Below the pieces are notes generated by a model. That model was given only the letters and a program-made list of their open reading frames with translations. It ran no database searches and was not told the origin of the DNA. DNA of 64,000 nucleotides from Thermoguttaceae bacterium (GTDB lineage: Bacteria > Planctomycetota > Planctomycetia > Pirellulales > Thermoguttaceae), in contig JAFQXE010000043.1 of NCBI GenBank assembly GCA_017407125.1, forward strand, positions 1-64,000. The letters are read 5' to 3'. This document shows, piece by piece, positions 9,256-18,205 of the stretch (position 1 is its first letter; the number at the start of each line of letters is the position of its first letter). The position numbers and the translations under genes were made by a program.

Positions 9256-10578
9256 ATGACATCACTAACAACAATATCGCTTCCTTCCGGCAGACGACTA
9301 GAGAAGATATCTTCAATTAAAGAATCTCCAACGTTGTCCTTTTATACTGCCGAGGAACATATAACCGAAACCGTTGATGAGTTCAGTTCGTCGACAGAAA
9401 TAATCCGTCCGGTTTGGCTGGCAATTTCCAATCACGCGGATGAAAAAACGCTTCAATTATGGAAAGACTGGTCGCGAAACGTTAAAGATTACTTTGGCGT
9501 CGAGTGCAAAGAAGCTGCGATTATCGACAACCGTCTGGCGGCGGTTTTAACGTCGTTGGACGACGCTAAGCTGTTAGACAAATTTCCAAATTCCAAAGGG
9601 GAATCGTTCGTTTCCGCCCTGTGCGACATGGCGCTTCGATTGGACAATCTCGGATTGAATTATAAGCATTGGAACTGGTCGAACATCGTTCAGGTCGGCG
9701 ACTGCTGGAAACTTTTGCCGTCGGCATCCATGGAGAGAACTTCAGAGCCAAACGCCCAGTTGGCGCTGTCGCGTCTGGGCAAATGGCTGTTGGAAATAAA
9801 CGCTTCGTTTCTACAAACGCAGCCGGCGCGTTCCATTATCGAAATGCTTGCCAAAGGACAGATTCCAGACGAATTCCCGGAAGAAATCATTTATGAAGAG
9901 TTTTGGAAACCGCAATCGCTGGATAATAATCCGTTACAGTTAAATCTGACGCAAAATCAGGATTCAATCCGTCTGGAATGGGAATCGACAAACGACGAAA
10001 TCCTCCTGTTGCATACAGACGGGAAAAAGAAATCGCAGCCCGGTCAGTATATTTGGAGCGACAACATTGATCAATACGGAACGCCGCTGACGAACGTTTC
10101 GGGAATTAATCCGGTTATAGATCCCGACGCTGGAACCGCCCAATGGAATCGACCGCAGGACAATTCTAAATACCAAACCTTGACCATAACGCCCGCCGTC
10201 AGACGGGAAAACTGGTTTGAACTGGGCGTTCCCGCTGTCGTTGGAGGCCCGGAGGAAGCCAACCTGTTAGGCGCGTATTTCGACAACGATTCAAACGAAA
10301 TCGTTTTAACTCCCAGCTGGTCTGACGATCGCAGAATTACCAAAGTTTACGTCGTCATTCGTCAAGACCGTTTCGCTCAAAACGTCAATGACTTGCCTCA
10401 GGGCGCGACTCCTGTTGTTATGGAACGAAGGATCGTCAATCATCCTATAAGAAAGAAAATCCGATTTTCGTCCAATTTGTATATTGTCCTGTTCAACGCT
10501 GTAACAGTTGGAAACAGAGTTTATTTTTCTGCCGGACAGGCGGAAAGCTGCCGAAAGATTATACAAAGCAGCATATAA
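9256..10578 (+). CDS. Putative adaptor: degenerate kinase-like N-terminus plus beta-sandwich C-terminus
   Basis: I do not recognise this 440-residue protein by name. The N-terminal half has a weak protein-kinase-like pattern (LDNLGLNYKHWNWSNIVQV, then GDCWKLLPSAS), where an HxxxxN-like loop replaces HRDxKPxN, so a pseudokinase fold is possible but unproved. From about residue 235 onward it is beta-strand rich. Trp/Tyr-containing segments (WESTNDEILLLH, RRENWFELGVPAVVGG, TKVYVVIRQDRF) are spaced like tandem Ig/fibronectin-type modules. ATG 9256 (ttcccATGACA) was preferred over a GTG at 9208. The 61-nt gap from the ATPase gene and the location before the GTPase genes suggest an adaptor of the same module. 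Confidence 0.6.
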   Translation: MTSLTTISLPSGRRLEKISSIKESPTLSFYTAEEHITETVDEFSSSTEIIRPVWLAISNHADEKTLQLWKDWSRNVKDYFGVECKEAAIIDNRLAAVLTSLDDAKLLDKFPNSKGESFVSALCDMALRLDNLGLNYKHWNWSNIVQVGDCWKLLPSASMERTSEPNAQLALSRLGKWLLEINASFLQTQPARSIIEMLAKGQIPDEFPEEIIYEEFWKPQSLDNNPLQLNLTQNQDSIRLEWESTNDEILLLHTDGKKKSQPGQYIWSDNIDQYGTPLTNVSGINPVIDPDAGTAQWNRPQDNSKYQTLTITPAVRRENWFELGVPAVVGGPEEANLLGAYFDNDSNEIVLTPSWSDDRRITKVYVVIRQDRFAQNVNDLPQGATPVVMERRIVNHPIRKKIRFSSNLYIVLFNAVTVGNRVYFSAGQAESCRKIIQSSI

Positions 10579-10660
10579 CAAACATTGGCGCTATAACGCA
10601 TGCGTTTCAATTGCCAATGTTAAAACCCGAATTGTAAACCATCAATCAGCAATTTACAAA

Positions 10661-11920
10661 ATGCCCTTTACACATCCGTTTTCAAAAGTTTTATGTCCGT
10701 TTTGTTTTGAATACTTCCACCTGGGTCAGGCTCCGGTTCGGGTTGTTTCATCGTCTGAACTGGTCAACGACCCGGTGGTTCAGGAATTCCTTCGACTTCC
10801 CGCCGGAAGCGAAGCCCTTATGCCCCCCGTTGAAGAACAAAGCGGATTTTTCAACAAGGCAATGCGAAATTTCTACTATCCTGCCCTGCATAACGGCAAG
10901 GTTACAAAACACCGCATCTGCCCGCATTGTCACATGAAATTGCCTATTCAGCTTGGAAACAACGGCATGTTGAGCAATATCATTGCGGTTACCGGATATC
11001 GCGATTCCGGAAAGAGCAATTTCTTCGGCGTTTTGATTAACGAACTGAAAAACCGCTATTCCCAGGAAGTTGGTTTGAACCTTATTACCCAGGAAACGTT
11101 TTCAACCAGCGCGATGCGTTCCGTTTTTTCAGACGAGCTTTATAACGAACGCTACGGCGCCGATTTGCTCGGCGACAACCCTCAAGTCGTCCGCGCAACG
11201 CTGTCAGCTCAGACGAACTCCGATATCAGAATCCCGTTAATTTATCGGCTCAATCTGACCCGGTTCAGCAAACGTCAGCGGTGGCTTCACCCGTTTGCCA
11301 ACCATCGTCCAATTGACCTGGTTCTTTTTGACGCGGCGGGAGAAGACATGTCGTCTCCGGAAATGCTGTCCCTGTACTGTCGTTACATTTCTCGGGCGGC
11401 TGGAATTATCGCTCTGATTGATCCGCTGTCTTATCCGGAAATCAGAAACGATATTACAATGAATTACCGTTCAACGTCATATCAAAATCGTCCATACGAT
11501 ACAATGGGCGTTCTTACTCAGACGATTGAGTCTGCGGGACGTCATAATTCAACGCAAAAAATCAACACGCCTCTGGCTGTAACGATTTCGAAATTTGACC
11601 TCCTTCGCAACATTGACGGTTTAGATCCGTCCGTCTTTGAAGACCACGTCCACAGCAGCGGCTTTGACTCCCTTGCGGCGGATAAAACGTCAGACGCCAT
11701 TCGAAACTTCCTCATCCGTAAAAGAATCAATTCCATTCCGACTGTTGTCGAAGACAATTACAAAACGTACAAGTATTTTGGCATGTCGGCGCTGGGACGC
11801 TCGCCCCGCCCTGACCGTTCGCTGACGTCCATTGAACCCATCAACATTGCCGACTCGCTGTTTTGGATTTTGAATCAACTCGGATATCTTCAAACTGAAG
11901 AGGAGATGAAGAAAAATTAG
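10661..11920 (+). CDS. Zinc-ribbon TRAFAC-type GTPase (DO-GTPase-like), soluble
   Basis: This 419-residue protein starts with two Cys pairs (C12-x2-C15 and C87-x2-C90), a probable zinc ribbon. A P-loop GYRDSGKS follows at residues 112-119. A DAAGED motif (LVLFDAAGEDM) stands where GTPases have DxxG, and SKFD stands for NKxD. It resembles the double-GTPase (DO-GTPase) families described in prokaryotic conflict systems by Aravind and colleagues. The downstream GAP1-like protein fits that context. The GIIALIDP strand matches GIILVIDP in the three membrane GTPases downstream, showing homology. The frame is open upstream to 10508, overlapping the previous gene. ATG 10661 was chosen because the zinc ribbon begins right after it. 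Confidence 0.78.
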   Translation: MPFTHPFSKVLCPFCFEYFHLGQAPVRVVSSSELVNDPVVQEFLRLPAGSEALMPPVEEQSGFFNKAMRNFYYPALHNGKVTKHRICPHCHMKLPIQLGNNGMLSNIIAVTGYRDSGKSNFFGVLINELKNRYSQEVGLNLITQETFSTSAMRSVFSDELYNERYGADLLGDNPQVVRATLSAQTNSDIRIPLIYRLNLTRFSKRQRWLHPFANHRPIDLVLFDAAGEDMSSPEMLSLYCRYISRAAGIIALIDPLSYPEIRNDITMNYRSTSYQNRPYDTMGVLTQTIESAGRHNSTQKINTPLAVTISKFDLLRNIDGLDPSVFEDHVHSSGFDSLAADKTSDAIRNFLIRKRINSIPTVVEDNYKTYKYFGMSALGRSPRPDRSLTSIEPINIADSLFWILNQLGYLQTEEEMKKN

Positions 11921-11954
11921 GGAATAGGGAGTAGGGAGTAGTCAAGATTAATCC

Positions 11955-12022
11955 AAGCGACCAACGGGAGCGAATTTTGGCTCTCGCGCGGTAGCGCGAA
12001 CTGGGAGCGGCGCCTCGCCGCC
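11955..12022 (+). repeat. Dispersed palindromic repeat, family B, copy 1
   Basis: The unit contains AAGCGACCAACGGGAGCGA, then CTCGCGCGGTAGCGCG and GGGAGCGGCGCCTCGCCGCC, forming nested hairpins. Near-identical units lie at 43703-43773 (inverted) and 63452-63522. It is preceded at 11921-11941 by a short run of GGGAGTA/GGGAATA heptads. It divides the GTPase gene from the GAP1-like gene. Confidence 0.8.
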
Positions 12023-12045
12023 TGACCGTAACTTAAAAAACAATC

Positions 12046-13350
12046 ATGAATCAAGCGTATTTTACATTTTGTTGTTCCGGAACAGGCAAAAGCCTGTCCG
12101 GTTTAGGCGGCGACCGCGTTCGAGCCGCTGTTAACGGAGCAAGTGAAACCGGATTGGCTCTATACAAGCAGTACTGCAATTATCCTCAGTACTCCCACAA
12201 TACAAGAAATGAACAATCGCAGGAAACGGCATTGAAATCTCTGTCGTTCGCAAAACTCGTTTTCGGTAAAGCGGAAACCGAAACTGGCGTCCAGAGGTTT
12301 CTGGCTCATTCAGTTTACACTCAACCCGACAAGGAAACGCTTCGGGAAGGCAACTATTTCTCTCATCTGATTTATCCGGTTCCAAACTCATGGACAGTTC
12401 GGACTGCTTTGCAGATGTGGGAAAGCCCGTTTTGGGTTACTCAGGACAGCGACGATATCGCTCCTGAACTGCCTGCAATTGACGAAAACGCCATTCCATT
12501 TGGAATAATCAACGAAAAGTCATTTGTTGAATTCCTTCGTTCGGCTCCAGAACGTCAAGAAAAGTTTTCCTTTTTGCTCAATAGTTTGTTAACATTAAAG
12601 CCAAACGACAAAATCGTTTTAACCGGATTGCCGGAAGAGGCGGCTTTTTGCCTTTGGGGAGCAACCCGTTGTCTTCCCTTGCCAATGTGGAACAATATCA
12701 CGTTTTCAACGCATGAAAAACCGACGCTGTCCTTTTCTTTTGACATCGTCAATTTCCCAATGTCGTCAACTTCAGAAAATCAGGAGGATTACATTTTCAG
12801 CGAACTGTCTCGACGTCCCAATATTCACTTTTATTCCAACAGCCCGCAAATTTCCACTTCTGAACGTTCGGTTCTTCCTATTGTAAACGACATTCTGGAA
12901 ATCAGTATAAACGATGAAATCCATCTGTTGGACGAATTCTATCAAACGGTTCCCGCAGCACAGAAAAATTCAGAAATTGCGCTGCGGCTTTTCTGGATCT
13001 TTGCCAATCATCCGGAACAGATTTCCCTCCATGATCTTGGAATGGCAATCGATATTCCTGAATTGAAAAATCAGGCAATTGAAATGATCATGGATTCTTC
13101 GCGTTTTTCTCTTGATGAGCAGCTGGAATTGTTCAACCGTCTGGACGTTCAAAGACAAGACGCCCTGCTCAACAGACTGATTTCCGAGAATTCCATCGAA
13201 CAAATTCGCAGCAATGAACGCTACTCAAATTTGTTGGTTTCCGCTCTGAAAACTCAGGAAAAACCGACAACGCCAGAAAAGGATCTGTCATTGTTGCAGC
13301 AGACTCTGCAAAACATTATCAATTTTATAAGAAAACTCCTGTTTCGATAA
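12046..13350 (+). CDS. GTPase-associated protein 1 (GAP1-N2)-like protein
   Basis: This 434-residue protein starts NQAYFTFCCSGTGKSLSG, then GLGGDRVRAAVNG, followed by REGNYFSHLIYPVP. This matches, from memory, the N-terminal GAP1-N2 domain found in proteins encoded next to DO-GTPases. The opening phrase GTGKS is not a true P-loop in context, because family members carry variations around S-G-x-x-G. The C-terminal half is helical with no clear motif and ends in a basic/hydrophobic tail (IINFIRKLLFR). It lies between the soluble GTPase and the three membrane GTPases. The role, coupling GTPase state to an effector, is inferred from the published context of the family. Confidence 0.68.
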   Translation: MNQAYFTFCCSGTGKSLSGLGGDRVRAAVNGASETGLALYKQYCNYPQYSHNTRNEQSQETALKSLSFAKLVFGKAETETGVQRFLAHSVYTQPDKETLREGNYFSHLIYPVPNSWTVRTALQMWESPFWVTQDSDDIAPELPAIDENAIPFGIINEKSFVEFLRSAPERQEKFSFLLNSLLTLKPNDKIVLTGLPEEAAFCLWGATRCLPLPMWNNITFSTHEKPTLSFSFDIVNFPMSSTSENQEDYIFSELSRRPNIHFYSNSPQISTSERSVLPIVNDILEISINDEIHLLDEFYQTVPAAQKNSEIALRLFWIFANHPEQISLHDLGMAIDIPELKNQAIEMIMDSSRFSLDEQLELFNRLDVQRQDALLNRLISENSIEQIRSNERYSNLLVSALKTQEKPTTPEKDLSLLQQTLQNIINFIRKLLFR

Positions 13351-13373
13351 ATTGAACACTCTCATAAACTCCT

Positions 13374-14960
13374 ATGAGCGAACCTCAAACAAATTCCAAC
13401 GCAGAAGAAAACAAACCTGAAGAAACCGCAGCGCTTCGTCAACCGATATTTCCTTTTCGGGGATCATCGTATTGGAATGCGTTTTTTTTGTCTTTATCGT
13501 TGTTTTCCGCCATTCCCGTCTTGGCATTTATAATTTGGGTATTAATATCCCTTCTTGCATTAACAATAATCTTTCTTCAATCAATTTGGGGGTTTCTTCT
13601 TTTAGGTTTTATTATTTTTGTCATATTATGCAGCGCAGTTCCTCCCAATAGCGAACCAAATAGTGGAAACCTGGGCTGTGGCTGTGGAACTTATATATTT
13701 ATTTGGTTATTCATATTTTGGGATAATAATGATTATTACCAGGGTCTATGCGACCGAATGAAATCCTCGGCAAATTCCTGCTGTGATAATCTCATGCATT
13801 TTTTCGATAAATCTGGGATTGCTTACTGGTCGTGGACGCCCATAATTGCAATGATTCTGGCTGGCATAACCTGTTTTATTGTTCTTATAATAATGAAATG
13901 TCTCGACTGGCGTCCGCGTTGGGGAGAGATTCGCTTTATATGTCCACACGAGAATTGCGGTCACGTCAGTTCCTCTCTTGCTTATGAATGTCCTCATTGC
14001 GGCGAAATTATAAAAGACCTTCATCCTTCCCGCTATGGTATTTTTTATACAACATGTTCTCATTGCGGAGGTTCCATCAACGCCTCGTGGCTGACAGGGA
14101 AAAACGAGTATTCCAAAATCTGCCCTGACTGCGGCGAGTCGCTCAACTATAAAGGTTTTGGGAGAATTCCGGAATCCGTATTTGTCGTCGAAGGAGCGCC
14201 TCGAAGCGGGAAAACGTCATTCCTGATTGAGGCTTTGGACTTATGGAATAAACGATTTGAATCGCTTGTTCTTTTCTCTGACAGTCAGCAGGAAAAAGAC
14301 GTTCGTCTGATGGCAGAGCGAATCAAAGCTGGAAAGTTTTGCCCTCCGACCCCGCGTCTGGCGTGTCCTGAAGCATATCTTATACGCTGCAAGAAGGCGT
14401 TCAATTCCTTTTTGGCGTACTTTTACGATACTGGCGGAGTTTCATCAAGAGTTCTTGACGCTGGAGCGTCTGAACCATACTATAGTTTGGCAAACGGAAT
14501 AATACTGGTCATAGATCCATGGGCGGAAAGCGGTATTTTGAAAGCGTTTGGAAAGAGCATGAATCAGCAGTTTTCCGATTATAAATTTGCTTCTCAAAAC
14601 GCCGACGCCGTTATTGGCAGACTTTGCAGCAAACTGGAACACATTAACGCCCAATCCAGCAATCTCGAGTTTGACATTCCCATTTGCGTTGTCGTTACAA
14701 AGTGCGACCTGATTGGGCTGAATAAGGTCATTGGAATAGATAACCAATTTACGCAGTCTTCAACCAGATGGGAAAAGCAATCCAAACTGGTCGAGGAATT
14801 CCTTGTAAAACACGGCATGTACAACTTTGTCAACATTGTTAAAACGCGGTTTAAAAAGAACGCATTCTTCGCCGTCAGCGTAGTAGACGAAGGGAGCCGT
14901 TACCAAAGCTCCGTTCTTAACCCTGTTTTATGGATGACGTTCAACGTAAAGGAACCGTAG
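13374..14960 (+). CDS. Membrane-anchored zinc-ribbon GTPase, paralogue 1
   Basis: This 528-residue protein has a short acidic N-terminus and the motif RQPIFPFRG, then about five hydrophobic segments between residues 35 and 180. Two zinc ribbons follow (CPHENCGHVSSSLAYECPHC, then CSHCGG and CPDCGE). A P-loop GAPRSGKTS is near residues 276-284. A DTGG motif (AYFYDTGGV) stands at the switch II position, VIDPW follows, and VVTKCDL serves as the NKxD motif. The C-terminus ends FKKNAFFAVSV and LNPVLWMTF. The soluble part must face the cytoplasm. The next two genes are paralogues with the same layout. It starts 23 nt after the GAP1-like gene. No Shine-Dalgarno is visible. Confidence 0.8.
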   Translation: MSEPQTNSNAEENKPEETAALRQPIFPFRGSSYWNAFFLSLSLFSAIPVLAFIIWVLISLLALTIIFLQSIWGFLLLGFIIFVILCSAVPPNSEPNSGNLGCGCGTYIFIWLFIFWDNNDYYQGLCDRMKSSANSCCDNLMHFFDKSGIAYWSWTPIIAMILAGITCFIVLIIMKCLDWRPRWGEIRFICPHENCGHVSSSLAYECPHCGEIIKDLHPSRYGIFYTTCSHCGGSINASWLTGKNEYSKICPDCGESLNYKGFGRIPESVFVVEGAPRSGKTSFLIEALDLWNKRFESLVLFSDSQQEKDVRLMAERIKAGKFCPPTPRLACPEAYLIRCKKAFNSFLAYFYDTGGVSSRVLDAGASEPYYSLANGIILVIDPWAESGILKAFGKSMNQQFSDYKFASQNADAVIGRLCSKLEHINAQSSNLEFDIPICVVVTKCDLIGLNKVIGIDNQFTQSSTRWEKQSKLVEEFLVKHGMYNFVNIVKTRFKKNAFFAVSVVDEGSRYQSSVLNPVLWMTFNVKEP

Positions 14961-14964
14961 TATT

Positions 14965-16584
14965 ATGGCCTTGCAATCGATTTTTCAATTCAATAATAAT
15001 CGGTCAAGTTCAAATACTGACCCTCGACAACCGATTTTACCTTTTCGGCTATTCCAACATAATATAAGCCAGCATTACGATAACGTCTGGCTTCAATTTA
15101 TATGGGGGCGTCCGTATGCATTTATGCTGGCAGCGTCTGTAACTCTGTTTATTATTATCCCCTTAACGGCATGCATTGTTTACGGAACTCTGTGGCTATT
15201 AGGCGGTTTATTCTGGATTTTAAGTTATTCTTTGGGCATTATTGTTGCAAGCGGCGCTATTGCACTCATTCATTATCGTAACAATAACCGTGATGACAAC
15301 GAAGAAGGGTTTATAATCTTATGGCTTATAATTTGTTCTGTCACCTACTGTTTCACATTTAGCTTTCTTAATAATACATCTGTTGTTTTATATGAATTAT
15401 CAACAATTTGTTGGGATAACCTTATAGCGTTTTACGAGTTATCCAAAATTGCCTATTGGTCGTGGATTCCGATAAGTTTAATGGTTTTATACGGAGCGCT
15501 CAGTCTGCTTACGCTTTGGATAATGAAACTTCTCGACTGGCGTCCACATTGGGGGCTTGTTCGGTTTATTTGTCCTCACGAAGGCTGCGGTCATGTCAGT
15601 TCGTCGCTTGTATATAAATGTCCTCACTGCGGCGAGAAGTTACAGAATTTACATCCCTCCCGCTATGGCATTTTTTATACAACATGCCCAGGCTGCGGCT
15701 TTTCTTTAAATGCCTCGTGGCTGACAGGACGAAACCAGTATTCCAAAACGTGTCCTGACTGTAACAAATCATTGGACTATGAGGGATTTGGCAACATTCC
15801 AGAATCTGTCTTTGTCGTTGAAGGCGCATCTCAAAGCGGAAAAACGTCATTCCTTATTCAAGCATTGAATCTGTGGAACATGCGTTTTAAATCATACGTT
15901 CATTTTTCTGACAGCAAACAGAAAAAAGCAGTCCGTCAGTTGGCGGAACAGATCAATTCAGGCGATTTTTGTCCGCCAACCCTGCGGCAGTCGTATCCGG
16001 AAGCATATCTTATGCACTGCAAAAAATCGTTTCATTCGTTTCTGGCGTACTTTTACGATACAGGAAGCGTTACTTCCAGAAATCTCAACGCTGGAACTTC
16101 GGAGTTATACTATAGTCTGGCAAACGGCGTATTTCTTGTTATTGATCCGTGGGCGGAGGACGGAATCTTAGCCGCTTTTGGAAGGCAGAAAAAGAATTTG
16201 CGTTACTCCAAATATCAATTCGCCTCTCAAGACGCCGACGCCGTTATTGGCAGACTTTGCAGCAAACTGGAACACATTTACCCGGAATCCCTCGCCGCCG
16301 GGTTTGACGTTCCCATTTGCGTGGTCGTTACAAAGAGCGACCTCAACGGGCTGGATAAGACGATTGGCTCTGATGACCATTTTACACAATCTTCAGTAAC
16401 GTGGGAGGAACAATCCAAAAAGGTTGAGGAATTCCTTGTTAAACATGGCATGTACAATTTCGTCAACGTCGTTAAAACCCGATTTAAAAAGAACGCATTT
16501 TTCGCCGTCAGCGCTCTCAACGATTCCAACGAGGGTTCAGACTCTGTTCTTAACCCGCTGTTGTGGATGACATACAACTCGTAA
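14965..16584 (+). CDS. Membrane-anchored zinc-ribbon GTPase, paralogue 2
   Basis: This 539-residue paralogue starts 4 nt after the previous stop, so translation is probably coupled. It opens with RQPILPFRLFQ and then multiple membrane segments to about residue 190. The zinc ribbons are CPHEGCGHVSSSLVYKCPHC, CPGCGF and CPDCNK. The P-loop is GASQSGKTS, the switch motif is DTGSV (the second Gly of paralogue 1 replaced by Ser), and VVTKSDL stands for NKxD. The C-terminal FKKNAFFAVSA and LNPLLWMT block is conserved. The soluble half is much closer to paralogue 1 than the membrane half, so the anchors diverge faster. Different anchors could assemble with different partners, which is inference. Confidence 0.8.
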   Translation: MALQSIFQFNNNRSSSNTDPRQPILPFRLFQHNISQHYDNVWLQFIWGRPYAFMLAASVTLFIIIPLTACIVYGTLWLLGGLFWILSYSLGIIVASGAIALIHYRNNNRDDNEEGFIILWLIICSVTYCFTFSFLNNTSVVLYELSTICWDNLIAFYELSKIAYWSWIPISLMVLYGALSLLTLWIMKLLDWRPHWGLVRFICPHEGCGHVSSSLVYKCPHCGEKLQNLHPSRYGIFYTTCPGCGFSLNASWLTGRNQYSKTCPDCNKSLDYEGFGNIPESVFVVEGASQSGKTSFLIQALNLWNMRFKSYVHFSDSKQKKAVRQLAEQINSGDFCPPTLRQSYPEAYLMHCKKSFHSFLAYFYDTGSVTSRNLNAGTSELYYSLANGVFLVIDPWAEDGILAAFGRQKKNLRYSKYQFASQDADAVIGRLCSKLEHIYPESLAAGFDVPICVVVTKSDLNGLDKTIGSDDHFTQSSVTWEEQSKKVEEFLVKHGMYNFVNVVKTRFKKNAFFAVSALNDSNEGSDSVLNPLLWMTYNS

Positions 16585-16614
16585 ATACGAACCCTGTTTT
16601 TTATTTTTCTGATT

Positions 16615-18183
16615 ATGAGTACAGAACCAGAACAACAGATTCAAGATGAAGTCGATAACAATCCGCGGCAGGTCTTGCTTCCTTTCCGGCGGCGACCGTA
16701 TCTGATTGTCTTGATCATTTCCATTGTACTGAACATTGCCGTGCCATTTTCAGTTCCATTGATAACGTACGGCTTGCCGTTATTATTAAAAGCGCTTTTA
16801 GGACTCGGCTTTGTTTTATATTATGTTGCTTTATTATCAGTAGTAATCACTCTTTTGCGTATATTGACAACCGTATTCATTTATGATTTCAACGACACAA
16901 GAAGACCCACTTATCCTGAGTTGTTTCGTAATCTTGCATATAGCGTTGGCGCTGTTCTATGCATTCTCATCATATTATTTACATGTGCATTAATATTAGA
17001 CAAACAAATACCAGAAACAATCGCCAATTATATAACAGCTTCTTATTCAGGGGATTTATTATCCCTTTGGGCGTGGCTTCCATTAGCTTTATTCATAATA
17101 TATGGCTTAATCAATTTCATTTTGCTTGGCATAATGAAAATGATTGATTACAATCCTCGCCGGGAAAACGTTCGGCATATTTGTCCAAATAACGGCTGCG
17201 GTTTTGTTGGCGATGCATTTGCCTATCGATGCCCTCATTGCGGGGAAGCGTTAATAGACCTGCATCCCTCTCGTTATGGAATTTTTCATACAAAATGTCC
17301 TCATTGCGGGAATATAGTCAGCTGTTCTTCATGGACTGGACGAAACAAGTATTCGCAAACGTGTCCGAATTGTCAAAGTTCAATGACAATCAAGGAATTC
17401 GGAGAACTTCCGGAAATCGCTTTCCTCATTGAGGGCGCTTTCCAAAGCGGCAAGACGTCGTTCTTAATGCAGGCGCTGGCTCAATGGAGCGCCCGTTTTC
17501 CTGACTTCGTCAGTTTCACAATGGAACGGCAGAAAAACGACGTCATGTTATCCGTTCAAAAATTAAAAGAAAAGGAGTTCAGCCGTCCAACTGAACGACT
17601 TTTAAATCCTGGGGCGTACGTCATGCGCTATAAAAAATCAGATGGTGATTCATTGGCGTACTTTTTCGATGTCGGCGGCATAACATATAATAATCTTGAA
17701 GCCGGAGCGTCTGAACCGTATTACAATCTGGCAAACGGGATTTTTTTGGTTATCGACCCTTGGGAGGAAAACAAAATTGTCAAAGCGTACGGAAACAATC
17801 CAAATCAGCCGTTTTCCAACTACCAATACGGCTCTCTGGACGCCAGCGCCGTTATCGGCAGACTTTGCAGCAAATTGGAACACATTTACCCGGAATCGCT
17901 CAGCGTCGGGTTCGACATTCCCCTTTGCGTCGTCGTAACAAAGTGCGACATCAATGGACTAAGTAACGCCATCGGCGCAGACGAGCGCTTTACGCAGTCC
18001 TCAAACAAATGGAGCGCACATTCCAAACAGGTTGAGGAATTCCTTGTAAAACATGGAATGTACAACTTTGTCAACGTCGTTAAAACACGGTTTAAAAAGA
18101 ACGCCTTTTTCGCCGTCAGCGTTCTCGAGAATTCCGACTCTGTCCTTAATCCGCTCCTATGGATGACTTGCAGTGTAAAATAG
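16615..18183 (+). CDS. Membrane-anchored zinc-ribbon GTPase, paralogue 3
   Basis: This third paralogue (522 residues) opens with RQVLLPFRRRPYLIV and has membrane segments to about residue 180. The zinc ribbons are CPNNGCGFVGDAFAYRCPHC, CPHCGN and CPNCQS. The P-loop is GAFQSGKTS, DVGGI is the switch motif and VVTKCDI the NKxD motif. It ends in the same FKKNAFFAVSV and LNPLLWMT tail. It is 30 nt after paralogue 2. Three tandem copies in one operon point to a hetero-oligomeric membrane complex or to diversification under selection. It is the last GTPase gene before the RNA-repair cassette, which starts only 22 nt later. Confidence 0.8.
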   Translation: MSTEPEQQIQDEVDNNPRQVLLPFRRRPYLIVLIISIVLNIAVPFSVPLITYGLPLLLKALLGLGFVLYYVALLSVVITLLRILTTVFIYDFNDTRRPTYPELFRNLAYSVGAVLCILIILFTCALILDKQIPETIANYITASYSGDLLSLWAWLPLALFIIYGLINFILLGIMKMIDYNPRRENVRHICPNNGCGFVGDAFAYRCPHCGEALIDLHPSRYGIFHTKCPHCGNIVSCSSWTGRNKYSQTCPNCQSSMTIKEFGELPEIAFLIEGAFQSGKTSFLMQALAQWSARFPDFVSFTMERQKNDVMLSVQKLKEKEFSRPTERLLNPGAYVMRYKKSDGDSLAYFFDVGGITYNNLEAGASEPYYNLANGIFLVIDPWEENKIVKAYGNNPNQPFSNYQYGSLDASAVIGRLCSKLEHIYPESLSVGFDIPLCVVVTKCDINGLSNAIGADERFTQSSNKWSAHSKQVEEFLVKHGMYNFVNVVKTRFKKNAFFAVSVLENSDSVLNPLLWMTCSVK

Positions 18184-18205
18184 TTTTTATATAATATATA
18201 GCATT

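Noticed and set aside
12079..12110. P-loop in the GAP1-like protein (SGTGKS)
   Set aside because: No preceding strand or Walker B; position fits the GAP1-N2 start motif instead.
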